Below, in pieces: positions 43,582 to 50,778 of a DNA stretch of 50,778 nucleotides. Source of the DNA: an uncultured Verrucomicrobia subdivision 3 bacterium (GTDB lineage Bacteria > Verrucomicrobiota > Verrucomicrobiia > Limisphaerales > UBA11358); contig CAJAQO010000134.1 in NCBI GenBank assembly GCA_903944085.1, positions 1 through 50,778 of the forward strand, read 5' to 3'. Within the stretch, counting starts at the first letter, position 1. Each line of letters opens with the position of its first letter. The translations under genes were made by a program, and so were the position numbers. The notes beneath the pieces were generated by a model, which had not been told where the DNA came from, did no database searches, and was given only the letters and a program-made list of their open reading frames with translations.

Positions 43582-44727
43582 TCATTCCGGAATGAAGTTT
43601 GGCCCATGCCCATTGAAAATAACCCGGCCCGATGAGACAGTTGGCGGCGGCATCGGTTCCCCATTGTTTTCCTCCGTGCAAATCGCCTGAATCTCCGCCG
43701 CCGACAGCGCACGATTATAGATGCCAAACTCGTCCAAGTCTCCCGAGTAGGCGTTCCCCGGGTTGGTTGCCGAATTATAGGTCGTCTTGGCACCGAGCAA
43801 CAAGTTGGCAAAGCTCGTCTGCGGCGTAAAAATTCCGAGATTTGATTTGGCCACGGCAACACCGTTCAAATAGATCGCCGCCGTTCCGGTGGTTTTGTCG
43901 TAGGACAAAGCAACATGTTGCCAGACGCCCGGCACCAGTATATTTGCCGGCGAAAATATAATATGACCGGCACCGTCAACATCCACCAAGTTGGCATACA
44001 AACATCCCATCCCCCGGCCATTGGCGGAAAAACGGTGGATGGCCAGTTCCATGCCGACATCTGAACCGTTGGCGGTCCCAAGCTCCCTTTCATATTCAAA
44101 AATCAGCATGTCTTGGGCGATGGTTGCCGGCTTGATCCAGCCTTCAATCGTAAGCCCGCTTGCCAGCCCAATGTTCAAAGCCGCATTGGGGCGGATCTGC
44201 AAATACGAATTCTCGCCGTTCAAGTGAAAAGCCCGGCCTTGCTTCCCGCTGGCAAACGTCACCTCGCCCACGGATTCGGCGGTGTTGCCGTTAACCAAGT
44301 CAACGCCACTGCCTTCGCCCGACCAGAGCGCAACCAACCCCATTTTTGTTCTGCCCGACAAGCTCGCAGCCGAGACTTGCAAACGGCGGATTGAATCCAC
44401 GGAAATTGTTACGTTGCCAAATGACGTTTCGAGGTGAATTTCTTTCATGTCAAACGCGACCGTCAACTGGTCGCCATTCACGGCAATCAGTTTCACCAAA
44501 TTGGTTTTAGGCTGACATTCGATTGAACCAATTTGATCCAGCGGCAGTTTTAATTCACCCAGAATCGTGGAGTTGAATTGAAATTTTTTATCCCCGCTTT
44601 TGCCAACTACCCGCGAACCATCCTGCAATTCCAAGGTCATCCGCAAACTGTTCGTTGCAGCGGCTTGGATCTGAGGCCCGCCAAAGAACAGCGTCCATAA
44701 ACAAAGAACCCGAAGAATTGCATTCAT
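43582..44727 (-). CDS. LamG-domain secreted protein
   Basis: 381 aa from the ATG at 44727 with signal peptide ILRVLCLWTLFFGGPQIQA. Residues about 30-130 form an N-terminal beta domain of the kind NSLRMTLELQDGSRVVGKSG, seen in similar verrucomicrobial proteins. Residues about 140-355 are a laminin-G-like/concanavalin-like lectin domain: GLVALWSGEGSGVDLVNGN, AFHLNGENSYLQI, GLTIEGWIKPA and the typical end LDEFGIYNRALSAAEIQAI. Such domains bind carbohydrate or act as structural modules. Extracellular. A longer upstream frame is spurious. Confidence 0.85.
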   Translation of the reverse strand: MNAILRVLCLWTLFFGGPQIQAAATNSLRMTLELQDGSRVVGKSGDKKFQFNSTILGELKLPLDQIGSIECQPKTNLVKLIAVNGDQLTVAFDMKEIHLETSFGNVTISVDSIRRLQVSAASLSGRTKMGLVALWSGEGSGVDLVNGNTAESVGEVTFASGKQGRAFHLNGENSYLQIRPNAALNIGLASGLTIEGWIKPATIAQDMLIFEYERELGTANGSDVGMELAIHRFSANGRGMGCLYANLVDVDGAGHIIFSPANILVPGVWQHVALSYDKTTGTAAIYLNGVAVAKSNLGIFTPQTSFANLLLGAKTTYNSATNPGNAYSGDLDEFGIYNRALSAAEIQAICTEENNGEPMPPPTVSSGRVIFNGHGPNFIPE

Positions 44728-44768
44728 GTTTGGGAATCTGATTCCCGTGAGCCGTTGGGTCAAGTGCA

Positions 44769-45341
44769 TTATTGAGCCAGGCTGCGCAGCAATTTTGCCG
44801 GCGCACCCGCCACCACCGATCCGGCTTCGAAGGATTTGGTCACCACCGAATTCGCGCCAACGACGCAGTTGGCACCGAGCCGCACGCCCGGCATGATAAC
44901 TGTGTTGCAACCGATGAAGCAACGGTCGCCGATTTCCACCGGCTTGCCTGCGGTCAGTCCGCTCGAAACCGGCTTGATGTTCCAGCCGGTGGCGTGCGAG
45001 TGATCCATCACGGTGACACGATAGGACAGCAAGCAGTCGCTCCCGATTTTGATTGAATCATTCGCGGTGATGACAAAATCATTGCCAACGGCGGAGCGAG
45101 CACCGATTTGAATCCGCGCCTGCCGGTTGTTTAACGGCAGATAAAACCAGCCGCGTTTGCCGAGGCTCACGGCATCAGCAACCTGGATGTTTCGCAAATT
45201 TCCGAGCGGCCATTCGATGCCGCCGCCGGCACGCACGTCGCGCCCGGTTCGCAGGCCGAGACAGCGCGGCAACAGCAGCCGGAAAAAACTCACGGCGGCA
45301 TTCCATCCGCAGTGCGCGCAACGGAGAAAATTCACCAGCAT
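44769..45341 (-). CDS. Hexapeptide-repeat acyltransferase
   Basis: 190 aa from the ATG at 45341, just two bases from the preceding glycosyltransferase stop. Left-handed beta-helix repeats are visible: VEIGDRCFIGCNTVIMPGVR, LGANCVVGANSVVTKS, with the catalytic-type His in VMDHSHATGW. The end VVAGAPAKLLR is the usual signature. Relatives O-acetylate sugars in polysaccharides. It is coupled to the upstream family 4 glycosyltransferase, suggesting both modify the same glycan. Confidence 0.87.
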   Translation of the reverse strand: MLVNFLRCAHCGWNAAVSFFRLLLPRCLGLRTGRDVRAGGGIEWPLGNLRNIQVADAVSLGKRGWFYLPLNNRQARIQIGARSAVGNDFVITANDSIKIGSDCLLSYRVTVMDHSHATGWNIKPVSSGLTAGKPVEIGDRCFIGCNTVIMPGVRLGANCVVGANSVVTKSFEAGSVVAGAPAKLLRSLAQ

Positions 45342-45343
45342 AA

Positions 45344-46543
45344 TCACTTCTGGGGTTGGATAAAAAACGGTTTCGCGTCCGGCGCGAGGCTGCGCTCGAT
45401 GGCGTCCCACATGGATTTGGCGCGGGCGTTCCAATCCCATTCCAGACCGGCGGCGAGGGCTTCCTGGCTCGTGGCGGCGTAAAGTTTTTCGTCGGTGAGC
45501 AGGCGATGGATGCAGTCGGCGAGGCCGGCGAAATCTCCCGGCGGCGCCTTGAGCCAGCCGCGCGGATAATACACCCGCAGCGGCGGCAGATCAAAGGACA
45601 CGCCGGGCAGCCCGCACGCCAAGGCTTCCGCCGAGGCCATGCCGCCGACTTCGAACACCGCCGGATAGACCACGACGCGGGCGGACTTGATGATTTTGTA
45701 TTTTTCCACGCCGTCGCGGAAGCCGAAGAATTCCACGTTCTTCGCGATGCCGAGTCTTTCGGCTTTGGCTTTGCACGGCGCGTCGAGCGGGCCGGAACCG
45801 ATCATGGCCAGCCGGGCGTCGGGCTTTTTCGCCGTCAAAATTTTCCAGACATCCATCAATTCCATCGGGCCTTTTTGCGGATGCAGGCGGCTGATGAAAA
45901 CGGCGTCGAAAGTTTTCTGCGCCGGCTCCGGCACGCTTTGCGGGATGGTCAAATCCACGCCGCCCATCACGGCATAGACGGATTCCGGCGAGCGCCCGTC
46001 AGCGATCATCAGATCCCGGTCCTGCGGCACGGTGGTCAAAATCATTTCGGCCTCGCGCAAGGTGCGCTGGTAAATCCGTTGTTGAAACGGACGGTAGGCC
46101 GTGAACATCAGGCCGGGGCCAGGCTGGCCGGAAAACCATTTCGGCGCGAAGAAATAAAGTCCCACCACGAGCGGCGCGTTGGGATAACGCTTTTTCAGCC
46201 GCATCGCCGGGAGGCAGCTCGGATGAAATTCCGACGTGGCCATGATGAGATGTTTCTCATCCGGCGAAAATTTTATGTCCGCCACCGCGCGGTTGCCTTT
46301 GATCATTTGCATGAACCACCAGAAGAGCCGACCGTATTTTTTGAGGTGGTCCGCCGGCCAGGTGACGTGCTCGATGCCTTTTAGCTCAAACCAATCGCAG
46401 AGCTGCTTCGAACCTTCGTTGCCATAGACGGTGATTTTGTGATCCTGGCTCCAGCGGCGGATGCACTCGACCATGATGCGGTCCCCGCCGCTCAGGGAAA
46501 TGGGCGGCGGCACGGTGGTGTTGGCGATCCAGTGGATGTGCAT
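45344..46543 (-). CDS. Family 4 glycosyltransferase (GT-B)
   Basis: 399 aa from the ATG at 46543 (MHIHWIANTTVPPPISLSGG). A longer frame upstream lacks protein character. GT-B features: FDAVFISRLHPQKGPMELMD at the start of the nucleotide-sugar-binding half, ARLAMIGSGP, NVEFFGFRDGVEKY, and the E-x7-E motif in VVYPAVFEVGGMASAEALAC. It transfers a sugar from a nucleotide donor, probably in surface glycan synthesis with the adjacent acyltransferase and GT2. Donor unknown. Confidence 0.88.
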   Translation of the reverse strand: MHIHWIANTTVPPPISLSGGDRIMVECIRRWSQDHKITVYGNEGSKQLCDWFELKGIEHVTWPADHLKKYGRLFWWFMQMIKGNRAVADIKFSPDEKHLIMATSEFHPSCLPAMRLKKRYPNAPLVVGLYFFAPKWFSGQPGPGLMFTAYRPFQQRIYQRTLREAEMILTTVPQDRDLMIADGRSPESVYAVMGGVDLTIPQSVPEPAQKTFDAVFISRLHPQKGPMELMDVWKILTAKKPDARLAMIGSGPLDAPCKAKAERLGIAKNVEFFGFRDGVEKYKIIKSARVVVYPAVFEVGGMASAEALACGLPGVSFDLPPLRVYYPRGWLKAPPGDFAGLADCIHRLLTDEKLYAATSQEALAAGLEWDWNARAKSMWDAIERSLAPDAKPFFIQPQK

Positions 46544-46883
46544 GACAGGCGGATAATCTAGCGAGAAAAAAGCCCCAGTGTCCACCGGCAAGTGATGCCG
46601 CGCCCGCTCTTTCCGCCCCGGCGGACAACAAAAAAGTGCCAGCATTTCGCAAATTTTGGGGACTGTTTTTAAGTGACATGGCCGGTGCGCGGAGGAATAA
46701 TCAATCCAATTCATCCCGCAGTGGTTTGGGCTGGTGAACAATGGCTTTTAAAATTGGATATGGCAGCGTGGCTGGACAATTTGGTTTCGGGCTTCGGTCG
46801 TTCTCTTGCAAACGGCAACCGCTTTTTTTACCCCCATCCGTTCCCCCCATTCGCGCCCGGTTCAGCTTTCGGTTTTTTGATCC

Positions 46884-47147
46884 AGCCACCGCCGTGTCCG
46901 GATTTTTTGGGAGTTTTTTTTTCTGGACACGGCCGTGTCCGGACTTTTCAGAAGCTTTTTTTCCCGGACACGGCCGTGTCCGGAGTTTTCAAGAGTTTTT
47001 TTTCCTGGGCACGGCCGTGTCCAGAGTTTTCAGGAGCTTTTTTTCCGGGACACGGCCGTGTCCGAAGTTTTTGGGAGTTTTTTTTCTTGGACACGGCCGT
47101 GTCCGGACTTTTGGGAAGCATTTTTTGCCAGGCACGGCGGTGCCCAG
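46884..47147. repeat. 41-bp palindromic tandem array, about 6.5 units
   Basis: The 16-base palindrome GGACACGGCCGTGTCC, or a variant, begins at 46925, 46966, 47007, 47048, 47089 and 47130, exactly 41 bases apart; a degenerate half-unit precedes it near 46884. The 25-base interval is T-rich and similar but not identical between units (for example GGACTTTTCAGAAGCTTTTT). Each unit thus looks like a GC-rich stem followed by a T-run, on the plus strand. Spacers are related, so it is not a CRISPR. The rest of 46544-46883 and 47148-47194 shows no gene. Confidence 0.93.
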
Positions 47148-47194
47148 CCGATTTTCCTGCCTAAACACTAAAAAACAACAACAAATCAAAGTAT

Positions 47195-48130
47195 ATGGGT
47201 TCAAATAGATTACCGGATGCCCAAGCCCCGTTGTGGGGCATGGCGCATAAAATGCAAGCTGGCGCGGACAAGCACGGGGCCTTCCTCGGCCTGGTTCATC
47301 ATACCGCCGTCACCCTCGGCGTGGCGCTGAATCTGGCCGAAAACACCCAGGCCGATTTCACCAAGGCCGACAAGGCCAGTGCCGATGCCGCCGCCGCCTG
47401 GGACGTGGCCGATGCCAACGGCAAAACCTTCATTACCCTCGTGCATGACGCGCTCAAGCCCAAGTTGGGCAAACGCTTCAGTCCCGAATGGGCCGAGGTC
47501 GGCTACAAGAATAATTCGCTGGCCGTGCCCGCTTCCCCGGATGAGCGCCTGACCCTGCTGAACAGCGTCAATAAGTATTTCAGCGACAATCCCGCGATGG
47601 AGATCAATGATCCCGTGCATAACCTCATCGTGACCGCCGTCGCCGCCAAGACATTTTGGCAGGCCATCATGGACGCAAATAGCGGCGTGAATGAAGCCGA
47701 GGAGGATTACGACCAGAAAATGACCGCGCGCGACAATGCCGACCAGGCTTTGCGCGCCGAGATGTCCGGCATGATTGCCGAACTGGGCGATTTGCTGGAC
47801 GACCTGGACCCGGCCTGGCTGTGGTTTGGGCTGAACCAACCGGGCGCGGCGACCGCCGCCGACCCGGTGGAAAACTTGAGCGCCACGCCGATCGCCGGCG
47901 GTTTCCTGGCCGTGTGGCCGCATGCGGCCAACGCCAATATTTACCATGTGGAAATCCAAATCAGCGGGACGGATGCGGATTTTCGGCGCGTGGCCACCAC
48001 GGCGGAAACCACGACGACCCAAACCGGCCTGCCGCCCGCCGCCACGGTGGACGTGCGGGTATTGTCCGTAAGCGCCACCGGCGGGGAAGCCGCGCCAAGC
48101 AATGTGGTGCGGATTGTGACGGGAAATTAA
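47195..48130 (+). CDS. Fibronectin type III domain protein with unknown N-terminal helical part
   Basis: 311 aa, no signal peptide. Residues about 1-215 are mostly helical and Ala-rich (LGVALNLAENTQADFTKADK); I do not recognise the family. Residues about 225-311 form a fibronectin type III domain (VENLSATPIAGGFLAVWPHA, TGLPPAATVDVRVLSVSATG). Short segments ADKASADAAAAWDVADANGK and MTARDNADQALRAEM may form coiled coils. It follows the 41-bp array directly, so its promoter must lie in or beyond the array. Function unknown; similar proteins occur in other Verrucomicrobia to my memory. Confidence 0.75.
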   Translation: MGSNRLPDAQAPLWGMAHKMQAGADKHGAFLGLVHHTAVTLGVALNLAENTQADFTKADKASADAAAAWDVADANGKTFITLVHDALKPKLGKRFSPEWAEVGYKNNSLAVPASPDERLTLLNSVNKYFSDNPAMEINDPVHNLIVTAVAAKTFWQAIMDANSGVNEAEEDYDQKMTARDNADQALRAEMSGMIAELGDLLDDLDPAWLWFGLNQPGAATAADPVENLSATPIAGGFLAVWPHAANANIYHVEIQISGTDADFRRVATTAETTTTQTGLPPAATVDVRVLSVSATGGEAAPSNVVRIVTGN

Positions 48131-48224
48131 ATGTTTTGGGCAATTAGTTTACTAGACCCAAATACGCTTCTTAGCTGTTTTCTTCGACCAAGAAACGCTA
48201 AAACTAAAAAGCGGGCAATTTTAC

Positions 48225-50330
48225 ATGAAAAAAAACATCAAACATGGAATCGTAAGCAGCATTTTAACCTCGGCAATATGTCTATTCGCAGTCACCAGTT
48301 TTGGCCAGACTACAGGAACTGTGACGGGATGGGGAGCATGCTGCGGTTACGATGTTGGACAAGTTACCCCGCCTGCCGGAGTAAGCAACGTGGTCGCCAT
48401 CGCTGCGGGAAGCTACTTTAACTTGGCGTTAACTTCCGGTGGAACGGTTGTGGGCTGGGGGGCCAATGGTTCCGGTCAGATTAACATCCCCACCGGATTG
48501 AGCAACGTGGTTGCGATTGCAGCGGGCGAATTGCATAGCTTGGCACTCACGGCCACGGGAACCGTGATTGGCTGGGGAGCCAATGGTTCCGGTCAAACTA
48601 ACATTCCCAGCGGACTCAGCAATGTAGTGGCCATCGCAGCCTTTGGTGAACAAAGTCTGGCGTTGACCGCATCCGGTTCTGTGGTGAGTTGGGGGGATAA
48701 CAGCGCGGGCCAACAGAATATTCCCATTGGCTTGACCAACGCGGTAGCCATCTCCGCAGGATATTACTTTAATCTGGCTTTGACTGCGAACGGCAAAGTA
48801 GTGGCATGGGGCAGTAATGCCGACGGCCAGACCAATGTGCCCATTGGATTGACTAACGTCATTTCCATCGCAGCCGGATCATCGTCGCCTGGCAATGGCC
48901 AGAGCTGGGGACTTGCCTTGACATCGCGAGGACAGGTGGTGGGTTGGGGCGGAAACAATTTTGGTCAAATCAGCCTGCCCACCGGACTAAGCAATGTAGA
49001 AGCCATTGCGACCGGATGGTATCACAGCATGGCTTTGAAAGCCGATGGGACTGTGGTTGCTTGGGGGGCCGGTGGTGATGCGAGCTTCGGGCAAACGGCT
49101 GTCCCCGCTGGGTTGAGCAACGTGGTGGCCATTGCCGGTGGCAATGTGCATAGTATTGCGCTGATCGGCAGCGGGACGAATCAACCAATCACCATTACCG
49201 GACAGCCGCAAAGCGTGACGACACAGGCAGGCAGCACGGTCAGTTTCAATGTGGCGGCAACGGGAAATAGCACATTGAGCTATCAATGGTTTGCAAATGG
49301 AATGCCATTGATCGGCGGCACTAACAGCACGTTAACCATCTTCAATGCGCAACCGGCCAATAATGGTAATTACTCTGTGGTAGTGTCCGGCCAGTATGCC
49401 CGCAAAATCGTCGGTTTCGCAAGCTTGTTCGTCAACCAAATCCATGCGGCGACTGCCTCACCCATCATAGCTTATAATTTCTTCGTGGGAGCTACCATCT
49501 CCGACAGCGGCTACGGCTATACCAACATACCCAGCATCAGAATCATTGGCGGTGGCGGCAGCGGGGCGCAGGCGGTGGCGGTGGTCAGCAATGGCGTGGT
49601 GGTGGCCATCAATGTAATTAACGCCGGCTCTGGCTATACAAGCGCACCCGCGCTGATTATCGAACCGCCATATATCGTCAGTCCGGTTTTAAGCATCGCT
49701 CCCATGTCGTTCCTCTCCTTTTCCAATCTGGCCTTGGGCGGGAACTATCAGTTGCAGCAGTGGGCTTCGTGGTATTGGACCAACCAGCCAGTCAACTTCA
49801 CGGCCAGCAATGACAGTTACACACAAATGGTTTCGGGCGTGGCGGGCAGCGGGAGTTACCGATTGGCTTTAAACCCGGTGCCCACGCAGGCGTTTGCCAC
49901 TCCCGTGATCTATTACGGCTTCCTGGTTCACGCCACGATCACCAGCGGCGGTTCCGGCTACGCCACGAGTCCGGCCATCAGCATCGTCGGTGGGGGCGGC
50001 ACCAATGCCACGGCCACGGCGCAAATCTCTGGCGGCATGGTGACAAACATCCTCATCACCAGCCCCGGCACCGGCTTCACCGGCACGCCGCTCATCAAGA
50101 TCGCCGCGCCCCCGGCCGCCGCCGTGGCGCCGTTGGTTCTGCCTGTCATGCGGTTGGACAGTTCGCTTCTGGCACCCCTTCACAACTATCAAGTTCAATT
50201 CATGCCAGCGCTGGGCGGCACATGGGTCAATTGGAGCAACGGATTGTTCAGCCCCACAGACGGCACGAATTCGCAATATCTGTTCATCACGAATGACATT
50301 GGATTCTTCCGGCTGCAATATCTGCCGTAA
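48225..50330 (+). CDS. Secreted RCC1-repeat/Ig-like/GGxGY-module protein
   Basis: 701 aa with signal peptide GIVSSILTSAICLFAVTSFG. Residues about 35-320 are seven RCC1-like blades, each with a GTVVGWGANGSGQ strand and a GLSNVVAIAAG turn. Residues about 325-405 are an Ig-like domain (SYQWFANGMPLIGG). Then come repeats of the type GYTxxPxIxIxGGGGSxAxA, twice (about 425-480 and 560-620), separated by a module reading SLSFSNLALGGNYQLQQW-like. The end GFFRLQYLP is a secreted-protein C-terminal type. A seven-bladed propeller with binding modules suggests a surface or extracellular binding role. Length and order are unusual only in combination. Confidence 0.85.
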   Translation: MKKNIKHGIVSSILTSAICLFAVTSFGQTTGTVTGWGACCGYDVGQVTPPAGVSNVVAIAAGSYFNLALTSGGTVVGWGANGSGQINIPTGLSNVVAIAAGELHSLALTATGTVIGWGANGSGQTNIPSGLSNVVAIAAFGEQSLALTASGSVVSWGDNSAGQQNIPIGLTNAVAISAGYYFNLALTANGKVVAWGSNADGQTNVPIGLTNVISIAAGSSSPGNGQSWGLALTSRGQVVGWGGNNFGQISLPTGLSNVEAIATGWYHSMALKADGTVVAWGAGGDASFGQTAVPAGLSNVVAIAGGNVHSIALIGSGTNQPITITGQPQSVTTQAGSTVSFNVAATGNSTLSYQWFANGMPLIGGTNSTLTIFNAQPANNGNYSVVVSGQYARKIVGFASLFVNQIHAATASPIIAYNFFVGATISDSGYGYTNIPSIRIIGGGGSGAQAVAVVSNGVVVAINVINAGSGYTSAPALIIEPPYIVSPVLSIAPMSFLSFSNLALGGNYQLQQWASWYWTNQPVNFTASNDSYTQMVSGVAGSGSYRLALNPVPTQAFATPVIYYGFLVHATITSGGSGYATSPAISIVGGGGTNATATAQISGGMVTNILITSPGTGFTGTPLIKIAAPPAAAVAPLVLPVMRLDSSLLAPLHNYQVQFMPALGGTWVNWSNGLFSPTDGTNSQYLFITNDIGFFRLQYLP

Positions 50331-50421
50331 GTGAGTTTATTGTCTTCCGCGTCCTCCAGGGACGTGCCGGGGCCGGAACGGGAAACCGCTCCGGCCCTCG
50401 GCATTTCAGGGGGCGTGATTT

Positions 50422-50501
50422 GGAGTGCGCGGACAGGTCCGCGCTTTGGAACTGGGAGATATGTCTCCCAGTGGGAAAGCGGCGACGTGTCGCCGCACTC
50501 C
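50422..50501. repeat. 80-bp three-hairpin dispersed element, copy 2
   Basis: Same three palindromes as 14550-14629 in the opposite orientation: GCGCGGAC/GTCCGCGC, CTGGGAGATATGTCTCCCAG (one mismatch) and GCGGCGAC/GTCGCCGC, enclosed by GGAGTGC/GCACTCC. Equal in length to copy 1. Confidence 0.88.
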
Positions 50502-50522
50502 ACAATTTGGAATACGGTGCGG

Positions 50523-50600
50523 TCCTAATCTTAATCCTGTTCTTAATCGTAATCGTTGTTTAAAGCGGATGAAGATTACGATGACGATTAGGATTAGGAC
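50523..50600. repeat. Imperfect inverted repeat of TAATC/GATTA units
   Basis: The left arm TCCTAATCTTAATCCTG continues to TAATCGTAATCG, and the right arm ends GATTAGGATTAGGA; they pair imperfectly around AAAGCGG. Together with 50331-50421 and the preceding element this fills the gene-free gap before the last gene; nothing else is seen. Confidence 0.65.
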
Positions 50601-50670
50601 ACGGTCCAGAACATTGCCGGATGGACGAGGGCGGGATTCGCCTTTAGACTTTCCACATTCGTTCACTTAA

Positions 50671-50778
50671 ATGAAACACATTCTCGTCACCGGCGGCGAT
50701 GGGCTGCTGGCGTATCAATTGAAACAAATCGCGCCGCCGGATTTTAACTTTTCCTTTCTCGGCCGCGCGGAGTTTGAC
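50671..50778 (+). CDS. NAD(P)-dependent sugar reductase/epimerase, N-terminal part only (RmlD-like)
   Basis: 36 codons are visible before the window ends. They read MKHILVTGGDGLLAYQLKQI, a Rossmann-fold start with the GGxGxLA pattern found in dTDP-4-dehydrorhamnose reductases rather than the GGxGFIG of epimerases. RmlD relatives complete dTDP-rhamnose synthesis, which would fit the nearby glycosyltransferases, but the fragment is too short to be certain. Confidence 0.65.
   Translation, partial: MKHILVTGGDGLLAYQLKQIAPPDFNFSFLGRAEFD

Noticed and set aside
44728-44922. N-terminal extension of the LamG protein
   Set aside because: The extension overlaps the end of the acyltransferase gene and lacks protein character; a signal peptide begins at the internal ATG at 44727.
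46884-47147. CRISPR array
   Set aside because: The intervals between palindromes are similar to each other rather than unique, the period is short and no cas gene is near.
46741-47208. 155-residue plus-strand frame across the 41-bp array
   Set aside because: The period is not a multiple of three, so the translation only cycles through frames of the repeat (TRPCP, GHGRV). No ribosome site or family match.

Overview
The window looks like chromosomal DNA of a GC-rich Verrucomicrobiota member, most likely of the Pedosphaerales/Limisphaerales group (old subdivision 3). The grounds are indirect: many secreted proteins built from carboxypeptidase-regulatory-like, LamG, RCC1, Ig-like and GGxGY modules, C-terminal segments ending in FYRV/FFRL-type motifs, a PilT/PilU pair, lactate-utilisation genes, and a dense set of short inverted and tandem repeats between and even inside genes. 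No rRNA or tRNA gene was seen. The assignment is inference.

Layout. 1-4487: a truncated secreted protein, a DUF4139 protein and a large multidomain secreted protein. 4722-8425: a SWIM/SNF2 helicase carrying a repeat-derived insertion, then rpsT with its own promoter and terminator. 8474-13918: a GT2 glycosyltransferase facing a plus-strand block of lutABC, a single-domain response regulator, a DUF6580 membrane protein and a YfcE-type phosphodiesterase. 13919-14719: a gene-free repeat island. 14720-20221: a five-gene oligopeptide ABC transporter on the minus strand (order C-A-B-D-F). 20391-26855: a three-domain LplT/PlsC/acyl-ligase fusion and a GDYXXLXY/unknown/DUF2157 membrane cluster. 26856-27842: a duplicated upstream region, a frameshifted ParB-like gene and a repeat. 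27843-31856: a MidA-type methyltransferase, then pilT, pilU and a degenerate receiver protein, the last two overlapping. 31882-33497: a membrane protein and a long stretch of 21-bp periodic sequence and inverted repeats. 33498-35540: a single-chain C5-cytosine methyltransferase fused to a BsuBI/PstI-type endonuclease. 35553-42461: trpB, a STAS-like protein, a nonsense-interrupted fatty acid hydroxylase, a MetA-type porin, trpB2 and typA with a clear terminator. 42546-46543: two glycosyltransferases, a hexapeptide acyltransferase and a LamG protein. 46544-47194: a striking 41-bp palindromic tandem array. 47195-50778: an Fn3 protein, an RCC1/Ig/GGxGY protein, two more repeats and the start of an rmlD-like gene.

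Functional picture. Most genes are housekeeping, transport and envelope functions: peptide import, lactate oxidation, phospholipid repair, tryptophan synthesis, pilus retraction, envelope glycan synthesis and large secreted or surface proteins. The main points worth a second look are the unusual restriction-modification fusion, the tandem arrays with 41-bp and 21-bp periods, the inverted repeats that have entered coding frames of the helicase, a methyltransferase and the acyl-ligase fusion, and the broken genes at 27183-27615 and 37233-37841.
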